Assembly: GCF_029625295.1 (NCBI RefSeq)
Contig: NZ_CP121112.1
Coordinates: forward strand, 4,650,001 to 4,714,000
Source: Flavobacterium gyeonganense
Lineage (GTDB): Bacteria; Bacteroidota; Bacteroidia; Flavobacteriales; Flavobacteriaceae
Length of the DNA stretch: 64,000 nucleotides
Reading direction: 5' to 3'
The notes beneath the pieces were generated by a model. That model was not told where the DNA came from and searched no databases. It worked only from the letters and a program-made list of their open reading frames with translations. Positions within the stretch are counted from its first letter, which is position 1, and every line of letters starts with the position of its first letter. The translations under genes were made by a program, and so were the position numbers. Below, piece by piece: positions 48,050 through 57,102 of the stretch.

Positions 48050-49066
48050 TCACTTTTTTATTTCAGTAGTATAGATGACCTCGCCATTTTCATTGACAGC
48101 CTGTACATACAACCTGTCGGCTAAGACAGAAAACACCATAAAACCGTATTCTGAAACAGCAAGTTTACTATAAGGCAAACGATCGATTGGAGTAACTTCT
48201 GAAGCAGATCCTGAAACGAAATAATGTGTCTTTCCTTCTGGAAGCATATGTTGTAAATCATGATCATGCCCTGCGATGTAGGCATCTACCTGATATTTAT
48301 CAAAAAGTGATTTCAGTGATTTTCGCACTGCTTTGGTATCGTAGCTTTCTCTCCTTTTCAGGGTTGCTGTAAATAAGGGATGATGTCCGACAACTAATTT
48401 CCATTTCACACTTTTAGGAGCATCAGTCAGGGTTTTCATTAGCCATTTTTTTTGTGCAGTCGAATCTTTTGAAGTGAGATTTTTTGAATATTGTTCGTTT
48501 TTGTAAAATTCAGGAATTAAGGCATTGGTATCTATAAACGCAATTAATACCTGCTGACTGGAATCACCATTTATATTAAATGTTTTGCTGTAATAACGGG
48601 CGGGCATATTCCAGCGGCGGCTTATTTTTGAATAGGCAACCTGTGCATCTGCATTTCCGGCATAATCATGGTTTCCTAATACCGGATACCAGTTCCAGTG
48701 CAATGAAAAATCAGTATAAATATCTTCGAAAGAAGATTTCCATTGCGGATCATGTTCACTGGCTACTCCCACCGGATAAAAATTATCGCCAGTGGAAATT
48801 ATAAAATCACGGTTAATAGCTGTTGCCGTTTTACCCATTTGTTTTGCTACCGGAATCTGATGGTCTTCACCAAATCTTCCCCAGTCTCCCATTACAATAA
48901 AATTTAGTGCATTCGGGTATTTTTTTACACTATTATCTGTTGTCTGGGCAACACCGAAATGTAAGGAAAGCGTACAGATAAAAAGTAGTACTCTTTTTTT
49001 GTAAAGTTTGCATTTTGATTGTTTAATAATTTGAAATTGAAGGCTGCTTAAAATTGCAGCCTCCAA
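48050..49066 (-). CDS. Secreted purple-acid-phosphatase-type metallophosphoesterase
   Basis: A calcineurin-fold phosphatase of the tartrate-resistant acid phosphatase group. The metal motifs are all present: FIVMGDWGRFGED (GDxG), ISTGDNFYPVGV (GDN), VLGNHDYAGN (GNHD), VVGHHPLFT and IAGHDHDLQH (GHxH). The in-frame start at 49066 puts 24 non-signal residues before the hydrophobic core VLLFICTLSLHFGVAQ. The ATG at 49013 (MQTLQ) would give a cleaner signal peptide but is out of frame across a seven-A run (48994-49000), so a small indel or an unusual start is possible. It releases phosphate outside or in the periplasm. It lies 15 bases after the SusD gene and belongs to the same operon. Confidence 0.9.
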   Translation of the reverse strand: MEAAILSSLQFQIIKQSKCKLYKKRVLLFICTLSLHFGVAQTTDNSVKKYPNALNFIVMGDWGRFGEDHQIPVAKQMGKTATAINRDFIISTGDNFYPVGVASEHDPQWKSSFEDIYTDFSLHWNWYPVLGNHDYAGNADAQVAYSKISRRWNMPARYYSKTFNINGDSSQQVLIAFIDTNALIPEFYKNEQYSKNLTSKDSTAQKKWLMKTLTDAPKSVKWKLVVGHHPLFTATLKRRESYDTKAVRKSLKSLFDKYQVDAYIAGHDHDLQHMLPEGKTHYFVSGSASEVTPIDRLPYSKLAVSEYGFMVFSVLADRLYVQAVNENGEVIYTTEIKK

Positions 49067-49081
49067 ATATCATTAACCGAA

Positions 49082-50824
49082 TTAGTATCCGTCATTTTGT
49101 ACTAGATATCCAGGAACATTTGATGCACCGTCAATTGCCGACTGAGGAATTGGAAACAATCTGTGTCTTACATCAGTATCTGTTTTTTCAGTCCATTTGT
49201 CTTCGTAGTGACCAAAACGAATCTGAGTCGTTCTTCTTAAACCCTCCCAGTAAAACTCAAAACCGTATTCTCTGTACAGGATATCTAAATTGATTGCAGG
49301 AAGCGCTGCAGGAATTGGAGCACGGGCAGTTCTTGAAGTTCTTACTTTATTCATATCAGCCAAAGCACCTGAATTATCTCCTTTTCTTAATTTAGCCTCA
49401 GCACGCATCATAAAAATTTCAGCATATCTAAGTAGTACCATATCTACGCTGCTGTAATAATTTCCATCAGGAGAAGTATGACTGAATTGATATTTTGACA
49501 CTCTGTATCCAGCAGCATGCCTACTGCCTTCTGCTGTAAAATCTACTTTTTCTGTAAGGTTGACATAACCCACATTTAAATCTGGTCCGTTTCCTTTAAT
49601 TTGTTTAACCGGATAAATTCTGTATCCTCCATCACATTTAAAGAAAGCCCCATTAGCGTCTTTTCTTGCCGCCCACGGAATACCTCTCATAATTCCTCTG
49701 TCAATTTCAAAGTCTTCTGCTTTTACACAATAGTAATGATTTTGATCGTTTACTGGAGAAAGTCCGGTTAGGTCTTTCAAATGCTCTGGTACCTTAGCAT
49801 TGTTTTTATAAAATCTTGAATCAGCATCGGCAGGATCTACAGAACCGTAGGCACTAACCCATGTCTGATAAAAATCTGATGTGATAGCCGGACCATCTGT
49901 TCCGTCTGCATTAATTGATTCCGGTCTTGGAAACATGGATCCAGGTATTGACCAATAAGCCCAACGATTGTTTTCATCTCTCAAAACACCACGCTGATCC
50001 AAGGCAAAAATTAATTCTTTATTTGAGTTATTATTGTCATCGAATAAATCAAAATATTCAGGAGACAGGGTGAATTTGCCTGAGTTTATGATGTTGTCTG
50101 TGTATTTAATGACCTTATCCATATCTGCTGTTGCAAACTGAGGCGTTCCATAAGGATCACGATAAACGGCAGCATTTAGGTATAATCTTGAAAGAAGTCC
50201 CCAGACTGCAGCCTGCGTCATTCTTCCCGGTCCTTTATCATTATTAATAACATCTGCAACAGACAGTAACTCACTTTCGATATAAGCAACAGCATCTTGT
50301 CCACGGAGTATTTCTGAAATACTTGCTGATGACTCCTTTTTAAACACAAGTCCCCAGCTGTCTAATGTCATCATATTTAAATAAGCTCTAAGTGCTTTCA
50401 TTTCATAAAGTGCTCCCTCTGCTTCTTTATTTCCCGCTGCTGCAAGAGGTGTTAAAACTTCAATAGCAGTTAATGTTCTGGAAATATTTATAGTAAGCTC
50501 ACTCCATGTACTTTTAACCAAATCATTGGTAGGAGTAGTTGTATGTGCATGTACAGTTAAATATTTACCTCCGTCGTACCAGTCTGTTCCTCCTCTGTAA
50601 GGTAAAATTCCTTCGTCACTTGCAATCAATTGTAAACCAAAATTATTAGTATGGATCCAGGTGGCTTTTAATTGACCATACGCCGGAGCAATTGCACCGC
50701 TAATTGCTTCTGCCTGTCCAGTTCCTGTTAAATTTTCATCCAACACTTTTTCTTCTAAGTCAGTACAGCTCCAGTTAAGCAATGTAGTGAATACAAGAGC
50801 TGCTATTATTATTTTATTTTTCAT
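49082..50824 (-). CDS. SusD/RagB family lipoprotein of the phosphatase-linked locus
   Basis: A 580-residue SusD-like protein with lipoprotein signal ending LNWSCTDLEE (Cys20). Family segments include EMKALRAYLNMMTLDSWGLVF, AAVWGLLSRLYLNAAVY and the C-terminal VLLRYAEIFMMRAEAKLRKGD with REYGFEFYWEGLRRTTQIRF. It lies 16 bases downstream of SusC and 15 bases upstream of a phosphatase. The ligand is unknown; the phosphatases on both sides suggest a phosphorylated or phosphate-bearing organic molecule rather than a plain polysaccharide. Confidence 0.96.
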   Translation of the reverse strand: MKNKIIIAALVFTTLLNWSCTDLEEKVLDENLTGTGQAEAISGAIAPAYGQLKATWIHTNNFGLQLIASDEGILPYRGGTDWYDGGKYLTVHAHTTTPTNDLVKSTWSELTINISRTLTAIEVLTPLAAAGNKEAEGALYEMKALRAYLNMMTLDSWGLVFKKESSASISEILRGQDAVAYIESELLSVADVINNDKGPGRMTQAAVWGLLSRLYLNAAVYRDPYGTPQFATADMDKVIKYTDNIINSGKFTLSPEYFDLFDDNNNSNKELIFALDQRGVLRDENNRWAYWSIPGSMFPRPESINADGTDGPAITSDFYQTWVSAYGSVDPADADSRFYKNNAKVPEHLKDLTGLSPVNDQNHYYCVKAEDFEIDRGIMRGIPWAARKDANGAFFKCDGGYRIYPVKQIKGNGPDLNVGYVNLTEKVDFTAEGSRHAAGYRVSKYQFSHTSPDGNYYSSVDMVLLRYAEIFMMRAEAKLRKGDNSGALADMNKVRTSRTARAPIPAALPAINLDILYREYGFEFYWEGLRRTTQIRFGHYEDKWTEKTDTDVRHRLFPIPQSAIDGASNVPGYLVQNDGY

Positions 50825-50840
50825 GTTATGTTATTTTTGA

Positions 50841-53810
50841 TTAAAATGTTGCATTTAGACCAAATGAAATGGTTCTGCTTCTAGGATAGCTGAAGTAATC
50901 AATTCCAAAAGACTGAATTTCGTTCACTGAAGTCCCAGTGTTTATTTCAGGGTCATATCCACTGTACTTTGTAATCACAAATAAGTTTTGTCCCGTTACC
51001 GAAAAACGTATGTTATCCATCACATTATCCAGTCCAATCATTTTTGGATTTAAATTATATCCAAGGGTTGCATTATTTAATCTTAAGAAACTTCCATCTT
51101 CCAAATATCTGGTAGAAACAGTATTCGAATTAATAGTAGCTTCGTCTGAAAATTCCGATGCCCTGTCTGTAGTGTTAAAAGAATTTGCAAGCTGACCTCT
51201 ATTGAACGAAGTCATTGCAACGTGGTTGTAAATTTTATTTCCACCAGCACCATTAAAATTTAAACCTAAATCAAAATTTTTATATTTAAAGTTTAGATAA
51301 AAAGCATAAATATAATCTGGTAATGCACTTCCTGCCACGATACGATCATCATCCTTAATCTCTCCGTCTGGATTTGTATCTTGATATTGGCTACGACCAT
51401 CAGCACCGATTCCTATGAATTTTTGCATATAAAAAGAACCAATAGAATATCCATTAAGCGCTCCGTTTATTGTTGCTCCGGATTGACCACCTCCCTGTGC
51501 TCCTCCTGTTGTTAATATTTTATAAGGAGAATTTTCTACTTTGTTATCGGTAAATGATATATTTCCACCAATACTGTAGGAGAAATCTTTAGTTTTGTCA
51601 CTACTATAATCCAAAGCTAATTCAATACCATTATTTTTGATCTCCATATTAGGAATGTTAGTCCAATACGTTTTTGCAGGCTGAATAGGATCTACAGGTG
51701 TCACTTCTAATAAAATACTTTCCGAAATCTTGTTAAAATAGTCAACAGTACCTGATAATCTATTATTGAATAAACTAAAATCCAGACCTATATTGGTTTG
51801 TGTTGAAACCTCCCACTGAATATTCGGATTAGCCAGACGGGTAAAAACTGAACCATAAGGATATCCACCTAAATCTGTTGCAGAAGGATCTAAAGGATAG
51901 GTATTATTTCCAGAGTTACTTTCTGTATAACTTGCTTTGGTTATTTTAGAAGGAATTTCCTGGACTCCAGTCTGACCCCAGCTTGCTCTTAGTTTAAGGT
52001 TATTAACAACTTCAGATTCTTTTAAAAAATCTTCATTTGTAATGTTCCATCCTAATGCAACAGACGGGAAATAACCGTATCTGTTGTTTTTACCAAATTT
52101 AGAAGATCCGTCAGCACGCATCGTGGCTGTAAGTAAGTATTTATTTTCGTAACCGTAGTTTAATCTTCCGAAGAAAGACTGAAGCTCATTTTCTACTGCA
52201 GATGAACTATGACCTGTAGATTTGACAATTGTCTCTAGCTGATTTTTTGGTTCTATTCCATTATCGGCAAATCCTTCAAAATTATAATTCTTTTGATTTA
52301 CTTGTATTTTCTGGTAAGACTGTCCCGCTAAAACGGTAAAACTATGAGCCTTTACACTAAAATTATAGGTCAAAGTATTTTCATACAAAACATTATTATT
52401 AGTAGTAATAATATTGTTCAAAGTCCCTGGTTTTTTATCAGCATACAATGCATATGGTATTTGTTGTATATCTCTTTCAGACATGGAATAATCAACTCCA
52501 AGATTGAATTTATAAATTAATCCTTTTATGAATTCGTAAGATGGTGCAATATTCGCTAAAATACGATTGTTGTTTGTCTCATCAGAGTAAATCCTCTGAT
52601 TGATTAAAGGATTCAGAACATTGTTGCTCAAATTAATATTTGGTTCTCCATTTACATAAACTGCATCAGTTGGATTCATTGTCAACATACTACCTACAAT
52701 ATTTCTAATATCCGGTCTCGAATTTTCAAGTTTAGTTGCTGTCATATTAAAAGCTACATTAAACTTATCGTTTAGTGCCTTTTGATTTAAGTTTAAACGT
52801 CCTGAGTAGCGTTTTAAATCACTTTTTTCGAAAATACCTTCCTGATTATCTATTCCTAAAGATGCTGCATAAGTTGACTTTTCAGTTCCTCCGCTCATAG
52901 ATAAATTTATGTTTTGAGAAATACCCGTTCTTGTTAATTCATCCTGCCAGTCTGTATTTGCTCCACCGTCTTTCAGGCTCCCATTTACAGCAGCAACCTG
53001 TTTTCTAAATTCATCAGCACTAAATACATCTACTTTATTAGCTAATGTTGAAAATCCTGTGGTCATAGAAAGGTTAATTTTAGCATTACCTTTCGCACCT
53101 TTTTTAGTTGTAATTACAATTACACCATTTGCAGCTCTCGAACCATAAATAGCAGCAGCAGATGCGTCTTTAAGAATATCAATACTTTCGATATCCTGTG
53201 GATTGATGAAATTCAACGGATTTGAAGCCACACCATTATTCGTATTATCCAAAGCAAATCCATCTACAACATAAAGCGGTGTCGTTCCTGAACGTAAACT
53301 TCCAACTCCGCGGATAATAATATCCTGGTTAGCGCCCGGCTCACCACTAGCAGCAGTAACGTTTACACCGGCAACTTTACCCTGAAGTAATTGTCCTGTA
53401 TTGGCTATTACCCCTTTATTGAAGTTTTCACTTTTTAGTGAAGAAATTGCTCCTGTAACATCAGATCTTTTCTGAGAACCATACCCTACCACTACTACTT
53501 CGTTTAAAGTACTAACTTCTTCGGTCATGGATACAGTTAATTTTTGAGTTCCTGAATAAGTAACTTCTTTGGTTTTAAATCCAACATAAGAGAAAACTAA
53601 AATACCTTCATTTTGCTGTACTTTAATTTTAAAGTTTCCGTCAAAATCTGTTGTAACGGCTCCTTTTGGTTCTCCTTTAATATACACAGAGACTCCTGGA
53701 ACAGGGTTCTTTTCAAGATCAGAAACGACAATTCCTGATACTGATTCCTGCGAGTATGAATGCGACATACATCCTAAAGCAAGAATTAATAATGCATAAA
53801 TTTTTTTCAT
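50841..53810 (-). CDS. SusC/RagA family TonB-linked transporter of the phosphatase-linked locus
   Basis: A 989-residue TonB-dependent transporter. Signal peptide 1-20 (ending SHSYSQ), carboxypeptidase-regulatory-like domain about 22-95 (FDGNFKIKVQQNEGI), and plug from about 105 (NEVVVVGYGSQKRSDVTGAI, IRGVGSLRSGTTPLYVVDGF). The barrel ends in RSRTISFGLNATF. It is somewhat shorter than the pectin SusC. It imports the ligand captured by the SusD encoded next. No glycoside hydrolase is in this operon, which instead carries phosphatases. That differs from a typical polysaccharide locus and fits an organophosphate-uptake role (inference). Confidence 0.96.
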   Translation of the reverse strand: MKKIYALLILALGCMSHSYSQESVSGIVVSDLEKNPVPGVSVYIKGEPKGAVTTDFDGNFKIKVQQNEGILVFSYVGFKTKEVTYSGTQKLTVSMTEEVSTLNEVVVVGYGSQKRSDVTGAISSLKSENFNKGVIANTGQLLQGKVAGVNVTAASGEPGANQDIIIRGVGSLRSGTTPLYVVDGFALDNTNNGVASNPLNFINPQDIESIDILKDASAAAIYGSRAANGVIVITTKKGAKGNAKINLSMTTGFSTLANKVDVFSADEFRKQVAAVNGSLKDGGANTDWQDELTRTGISQNINLSMSGGTEKSTYAASLGIDNQEGIFEKSDLKRYSGRLNLNQKALNDKFNVAFNMTATKLENSRPDIRNIVGSMLTMNPTDAVYVNGEPNINLSNNVLNPLINQRIYSDETNNNRILANIAPSYEFIKGLIYKFNLGVDYSMSERDIQQIPYALYADKKPGTLNNIITTNNNVLYENTLTYNFSVKAHSFTVLAGQSYQKIQVNQKNYNFEGFADNGIEPKNQLETIVKSTGHSSSAVENELQSFFGRLNYGYENKYLLTATMRADGSSKFGKNNRYGYFPSVALGWNITNEDFLKESEVVNNLKLRASWGQTGVQEIPSKITKASYTESNSGNNTYPLDPSATDLGGYPYGSVFTRLANPNIQWEVSTQTNIGLDFSLFNNRLSGTVDYFNKISESILLEVTPVDPIQPAKTYWTNIPNMEIKNNGIELALDYSSDKTKDFSYSIGGNISFTDNKVENSPYKILTTGGAQGGGQSGATINGALNGYSIGSFYMQKFIGIGADGRSQYQDTNPDGEIKDDDRIVAGSALPDYIYAFYLNFKYKNFDLGLNFNGAGGNKIYNHVAMTSFNRGQLANSFNTTDRASEFSDEATINSNTVSTRYLEDGSFLRLNNATLGYNLNPKMIGLDNVMDNIRFSVTGQNLFVITKYSGYDPEINTGTSVNEIQSFGIDYFSYPRSRTISFGLNATF

Positions 53811-53835
53811 TTAATTAAGTTATTTTATGTTTCGC

Positions 53836-53843
53836 CAAAAGTA
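53836..53843 (-). promoter_or_regulatory. Candidate -7 element for the phosphatase-linked SusC
   Basis: TACTTTTG on the minus strand matches TANNTTTG, 26 bases before the ATG at 53810. The -33 position reads CTG rather than TTG, at 18-base spacing, so activation by the neighbouring regulator is plausible. Confidence 0.5.
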
Positions 53844-53988
53844 TTGGAACGATCTTGCTAACAGGAGGATTTTTGTTTTCTAAAAGCGGACTTTTAGTTC
53901 AAATTAGTGCAGAATTAACAGCAAAAACGGGCATTATTGTTTCTTAACACTGGGCTAACTTTTTACAAATCCAGCGCTAACAATACTA

Positions 53989-55835
53989 CTAAGCTGAATA
54001 TTCTTTATACTCCTTCGGACTTTTACCAAAATATTTTTTGAAAGAGCGTCCAAAGTATTTTGGATCGTTATAACCGCACTCAAAACTCACTTCGGAGATA
54101 TTTAATTTCTTTGTTTTTAGTAAAAATTCAGCTTTTTGTAATCGAAGTGACATTAGCATATCAGAAGGTGACTGATTCAGGGTTTCTTTAAACAGGCGAT
54201 AGCATTTAACTCTCGAAATTCCCAATTGATCTACAAGCATTTCTACATTAAATGAAGGGTTCTGTAGTTCTTCTTTAATAATATCTAACGCTCTTTTTAA
54301 AAGTTTTTCATTTGAAGTAATATGGTCACTGTCTTCTGTCAGGATTTCAAATATTTTTTCCTGCATTTTATATTCTCTGAAAGGCTCTTCATTTTGATTA
54401 ATGAGACTGTCAATCTTCTTTTTGATAAAGGACGAACCCACAGGTAATTTTATATGGGTTTCTATGCCCATTTCCAGTAACTGCTCATCCATTTCATAAT
54501 TGATATGCTCTGAGATATAAATAATGGGAATTTTTATATTCGGTTTTAGTTTTAAAAAACTAATAAGTTCTTTAGTAAATGAAGCCTGATAGAAAACCAG
54601 AGCTGAAATATCTATTTGTTTTAATACCGCATTCAGATTAGAAATAGAATTTTCAAAAATCAGGTTATAGTTTTCGTTTTCCAATACCTGATAGGCCGCG
54701 GGATTATTATAGGAATCTCCAAAAACCAAAAGATACTTTTTGTCAGAAGAAAAATAATCCTGATAATTAAAATTTTTCCAGGAAATTGTTTGTTTTATGC
54801 ACATTCCTGAATCAATAACTTCTACCGGAATGTGCAATGCTATTTGAAATTGTTCTTCTGAAGAAGGAATAAGTTCGCCTTTCAGGTCCTGCAATAAAAC
54901 CTGTAAAGCGTTAAAATACGGACTGTAACTCAGAATGTTGTTCCAATTGTTTTTCAGTATAATACTATCTGAAGCAACCTTAATTTTTAATAAATTATCA
55001 CTCAAAGCAATAACAACACGCAAGGCGCTGTTCTGATCCGAATATTTACAGAAATCATTAAAAAAATACTGTAATGACAATTTTAACCTTAGAACATCTG
55101 CTTCAGCGAAGAAAGTAGTATTTTCTATTTCGCAATTAAAATTTACCTGATTTGTCTGCAGATCCTTTTTTAGTTTTTCAACATTGTTTTTTAAGACAGG
55201 AAAAAGATCAATGACTGTTTTTTTTATTGGACCAAGATCTTTAATATGTTCAAGGTAATTCCATTCAGATATCAGGTTCACCAGTTTTCCTGATTGCAAA
55301 AGTAAAGCCTTTTGGAGTCCATTATCCTCCTTAAATGAACTCGAAATTTCAATTATCTTTGTTATTGGCTCCTGAAATTCGGCCAGCATATATGTCTTGA
55401 ACTTTTCAATTTCAAAATTCTGGTTTTTAAAATTGCTGTGAAGAATCAGAAGCTTTTCTTTCTGCTCTATTATTTCTCTGTTTTTCTGATCAAGTTCAGC
55501 ATTAATTTCTTCAAGGTTTTTTTCTGCTTTTCAATCACATCTGTACGTACTTTCACAAGTTCCTCAAGGTATTTTTGCTGGCTGAGGGTTATTTTATTTT
55601 TTAAATAAACAATGACCATACAGATTAGCACTATAAATCCTGAGAACAGGATATAAAATAATACAGACTGGGAAAATGCTTCGGCAGCAATCCAGGACCC
55701 GCCATCTTTATCACTTTCGATAGCAAGTATTGAATTATTAGATAAGCCCTGATTTGTGGTAGAATTTTGAAATTTTATGTGTTGTCCAAATGAATATGCT
55801 GTGAAAATGTAAAATATAAATTGTGTCCGGATCAT
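53989..55835 (-). pseudogene. Degenerate HTCS-like AraC regulator without phosphorelay residues, single frameshift
   Basis: With one A added in a seven-base run (55517-55523) the reading frame is 615 residues, less than half a normal HTCS. A signal peptide (1-18, ending YSFGQ) is followed by one propeller-like repeat, GLSNNSILAIESDKDGG. A membrane helix (about 57-78) and a coiled coil (about 80-148) come next. Where HisKA should read SHEIRTPL there is LAEFQEPITKI, so the His is absent. The ATPase region lacks DNGPG and GLGLS motifs, and the receiver-like part lacks the phospho-Asp (ALVFYQASF). The AraC domain (about 515-615, GISRVKCYRLFKETLNQSP, ending KSPKEYKEY) is intact. It is upstream of and co-directional with SusCD, its likely target. 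Confidence 0.8.
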
Positions 55836-55952
55836 TAATTTGTTTTTAACTCGCAAGGATACAACCATAACTTTATTTAAACATAAACTGGATGTTAAGT
55901 TAAAGCAGATAGACTTTATGTTTGTTTGAAAAAAGACAACTATCTATATAAA

Positions 55953-55999
55953 AAATGATAAAACCTGTAAATCTTAATGGCTTACAGGTTTTATCATTT
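55953..55999 (-). terminator. Strong terminator after the YciF-like gene
   Basis: A perfect 18-base stem (55953-55970 with 55982-55999; core AAAACCTGTAA/TTACAGGTTTT) with an 11-base loop lies 25 bases after the stop at 56024. A and T runs at both ends allow use in either direction. Confidence 0.85.
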
Positions 56000-56023
56000 C
56001 AGACATTTTGTTGAGCAGACAGA

Positions 56024-56629
56024 TTATGCTTCATCTTTTATATCTTCGTCCTCAGAAGCATCAAAATTAATTGTATTGTAAGCAGCTTCTGTGAGAATTG
56101 TATCTGCATCTTTTTCTTCTTCTAATGTCTGTTGTAATAAAGCTGCGGCTTCTTCTTCATTTAATGTCAAAGCAAATGCGGCAAGAGTGCCGTAAGAAGC
56201 AATTTCATAATGTTCGATTTTTTGCGAAGCACTGATGATTCCTGCATCGCGAACCGCTCCTTCTTGTGTTTCCTCCATTATACTTTCACCCTCTTTTATC
56301 AGACCTTCCATCGCATCACATTTTTTTGCCGAGGCTTTTTCTCCTAAAATTTCAAAAACCTGCTCCAGTCTTTCAACTTGCCCTTCAGTAACGGTTAAGT
56401 GTTCATTTATAGCTATAATAAGATTTTCTGAAGTAGCATTTTTAGCCATTCTTGGAAGTGCTTTTGTTAAAGCTTTCTCAGCCCAGTAAATATCTTTTAA
56501 TGAATCTATAAATAATTCTCTTAATCCTTCTGCAGCATCAGATTTAGCTTTTATCGTTCTGCCTTTCGACTCGGTTTGTTTTGCAGGTGTTTTTTTTGTG
56601 CTTGTTTTTTTTGTTTCTGTAGTTTTCAT
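56024..56629 (-). CDS. YciF/YciE-like ferritin-fold stress protein (DUF892)
   Basis: A helical protein of 201 residues if started at the ATG at 56629 (MKTTETKKTS). An earlier in-frame start at 56659 adds ten residues without homology character. The N-terminus is a Lys/Thr-rich tail (about 1-30) resembling DNA-binding histone-like tails. The DUF892 four-helix bundle covers about 33-190, with LRELFIDSLKDIYWAEKAL, EHLTVTEGQVERLEQVF, IEHYEIASYGTLAAFA and TLEEEKDADTILTEAA, where Glu and His residues match the ferritin-like di-iron pattern. Family members respond to general or osmotic stress. An A-rich monocistronic gene with a strong terminator; the basic tail is the unusual feature. Confidence 0.9.
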   Translation of the reverse strand: MKTTETKKTSTKKTPAKQTESKGRTIKAKSDAAEGLRELFIDSLKDIYWAEKALTKALPRMAKNATSENLIIAINEHLTVTEGQVERLEQVFEILGEKASAKKCDAMEGLIKEGESIMEETQEGAVRDAGIISASQKIEHYEIASYGTLAAFALTLNEEEAAALLQQTLEEEKDADTILTEAAYNTINFDASEDEDIKDEA

Positions 56630-56659
56630 AATATTATTTTTTGAGATTAATATTTCCAA

Positions 56660-57102
56660 ATTTAGAATTCAAACCCTCTTTCTTTTTACAGAATTTCACT
56701 ATTTGATTACAAAATATTTATTAGTAATTAATTGTTAATCAGGTAGATATTATTACATAAACAATGAAAGCTTATTTATGGCTGATCAATGTAAGGGAAT
56801 CTCTAAACGTAAACGATGTATTCGTATTATTTTATTTGACAATAATGAAAATGGCTACTGCTTTTAAGGATTTGAAGTTAAAACAATTGATTCAGTAGCA
56901 TTTGTGAAAATTGGTAAATAAAATCTTTATCGCGAATAAATTTTAATTCATACAAATAGAAAGTTTTGCCTGCAGCATTTAGAACAAACTATGAACAATT
57001 CAGAACATTTATAATCCATGGACTAGTTGAAACTCCTATATTTGAATTGCAGAACAACAATTTATTTATAGATTACTATGAGTTTTATCTAATCCTTGTT
57101 AG
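56660..57102. other. Intergenic region between YciF-like and histidine kinase genes
   Basis: 443 AT-rich bases between divergent genes. TATATTTG at 57037-57044 fits the -7 consensus for the kinase gene, without a -33 TTG at the right distance. TAAATTTG on the minus strand near 56660 could serve the YciF-like gene. No gene is supported. Confidence 0.6.

Noticed and set aside
48994..49013. Alternative ATG (49013) and frameshift at the start of the metallophosphatase
   Set aside because: Joining it needs loss of one base or gain of two, unlike the one-base gains that fix the other genes; the longer in-frame start remains possible, so I did not call it broken.
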